Shown one piece after another: positions 4,528-5,284 of a stretch of 5,284 nucleotides of DNA (position 1 is its first letter; each line of letters begins with the position of its first letter). Under the pieces are notes generated by a model. That model was not told where the DNA came from. It saw only the letters and a list, made by a program, of their open reading frames with translations, and ran no database searches. A program made the position numbers and the translations under genes. Source of the stretch: an uncultured Marvinbryantia sp. (GTDB lineage Bacteria; Bacillota; Clostridia; Lachnospirales; Lachnospiraceae); NCBI GenBank assembly GCA_934373455.1, contig CAKRON010000136.1, positions 1 through 5,284 of the forward strand, given 5' to 3'.

Positions 4528-5284
4528 ATGGAAAACAGAAAAGTCAAAATGAACGAAAAGACCAATTTACTGGAATTAGAAGAACATATGTATCCTTTGG
4601 TAGACGTACAGTCACCGAATGTATTTCGTAATCTTTTTCCTTATGATGAGGTGCCAAAGATTGCGTTTAATGATCGAGTTGTACCACATCATATGCCGGA
4701 TGATATCTGGATCACAGATACAACATTCCGCGATGGTCAGCAGTCAAGAGAGCCATATACGACAGAACAGATTGTAAGAATATATGACTATTTCCATAAA
4801 CTTGGAGGTCCAAACGGAAAAATACGTGCCTGTGAATTCTTTCTTTACAGCAAGAAAGACAGAGATGCAGTAGAAAAATGTCTGGAAAAAGGATATGAAT
4901 TTCCGGAAGTGACCAGCTGGATACGTGCGAATAAGAAAGATTTCCAGTTGGTAAAAGATATGGGACTGAAGGAAACCGGAATTCTGGTAAGCTGTTCTGA
5001 TTATCATATTTTCTATAAGATGAAGATGACACGTTTCCAGGCAATGTTCCATTATTTGAGTATTGTCAGAGATTGTCTGGATATGGGAATCAGTCCAAGA
5101 TGTCATCTGGAAGATATTACCAGGGCTGATATATATGGTTATGTGATCCCATTTTGTCTGGAACTGATGAAATTATCAGAAGAATATAAGATACCTGTAA
5201 AAGTTCGTTGTTGTGATACCATGGGATATGGTGTAAACTATCCTGGTGCAGTGATTCCGCGTTCTGTACAGGGTATCATCTATG
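4528..5284 (+). CDS. DRE-TIM metallolyase (HMGL-like; 2-isopropylmalate/homocitrate synthase-like), 5' part
   Basis: An open frame of 252 complete codons runs off the right edge. It starts at ATG 4528, 5 bases after GAGGAG (4517-4522). After a roughly 60-residue N-terminal extension comes DTTFRDGQQS (64-73), the first strand motif of the pyruvate-carboxyltransferase/HMGL-like TIM barrel, with the conserved Arg68 and metal-binding Asp69. The more usual Glu after DG is Gln71. HLEDITRAD (193-201) and CCDTMGYG (228-235) match the later SxEDxxR-like and DTxG strand motifs. The HxH metal motif would lie beyond the window. Relatives condense an acyl-CoA with a 2-oxo acid (LeuA, homocitrate synthase, citramalate synthase) or cleave such products. 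This divergent subgroup is often called 2-isopropylmalate synthase, but its substrate cannot be told from this part, so no symbol is given. It is transcribed separately from adhE under a palindromic operator. Confidence 0.85.
   Translation, partial: MENRKVKMNEKTNLLELEEHMYPLVDVQSPNVFRNLFPYDEVPKIAFNDRVVPHHMPDDIWITDTTFRDGQQSREPYTTEQIVRIYDYFHKLGGPNGKIRACEFFLYSKKDRDAVEKCLEKGYEFPEVTSWIRANKKDFQLVKDMGLKETGILVSCSDYHIFYKMKMTRFQAMFHYLSIVRDCLDMGISPRCHLEDITRADIYGYVIPFCLELMKLSEEYKIPVKVRCCDTMGYGVNYPGAVIPRSVQGIIY

Noticed and set aside
4712..5106. Minus-strand open frames opposite the metallolyase gene
   Set aside because: The + strand frame has clear DRE-TIM motifs and a ribosome binding site; the antisense frames are low-complexity shadows with no family resemblance or start signals.

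Overview
The window looks like the chromosome of a low-GC anaerobic Firmicute, most probably a Lachnospiraceae/Clostridia gut-type bacterium. The evidence is AT-rich spacers, strong AAGGAGG-type ribosome binding sites, near-consensus TTGACA promoters, an acetogen-style fchA-folD pair, and a long bifunctional AdhE with clostridial Rex-type operators. All supported genes are on the + strand.

Layout: (1) 1-274 is the C-terminal 90 residues of a methenyl-THF cyclohydrolase (FchA/FTCD_C family). It is followed after 34 bases by folD (309-1160). Together they form the middle of the folate C1 (methyl) branch. The FolD lacks the lysine and glutamine that other FolD proteins use for cyclohydrolase chemistry, so the two genes probably split what is usually one bifunctional enzyme. 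(2) 1161-1800 has no convincing protein gene but is dense in signals. It holds a strong promoter (1193-1221), a complete cobalamin (B12) riboswitch (1245-1408), a terminator-like stem (1413-1500), and a second block of hairpins (1506-1603). The block ends in a very strong intrinsic terminator (1613-1652). No gene sits between riboswitch and terminator, so the riboswitch seems to control a non-coding RNA. (3) adhE (1801-4410) has its own promoter (1723-1751), overlapped and followed by two Rex-like operators, and ends in a strong terminator (4427-4459). (4) A new promoter containing a perfect 34-bp palindrome (4467-4500) drives the start of a DRE-TIM metallolyase (HMGL-like, 2-isopropylmalate/homocitrate synthase-like) gene that runs off the right edge.

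How it may work together: the folate genes handle C1 units, and AdhE disposes of reducing equivalents by turning acetyl-CoA into ethanol, with the NADH/NAD ratio sensed through Rex. The most unusual element is the gene-less B12-sensing RNA between them. It recalls the known Listeria Rli55 and Enterococcus EutX riboswitch-controlled sRNAs, but I cannot find the ANTAR-type AxxGxx hexaloops that define those. It instead carries two hairpins sharing the loop sequence AATCCGCA, and an anti-Shine-Dalgarno-like CCTCCTT segment whose exposure could be switched by alternative pairing. Its target and function are inference.
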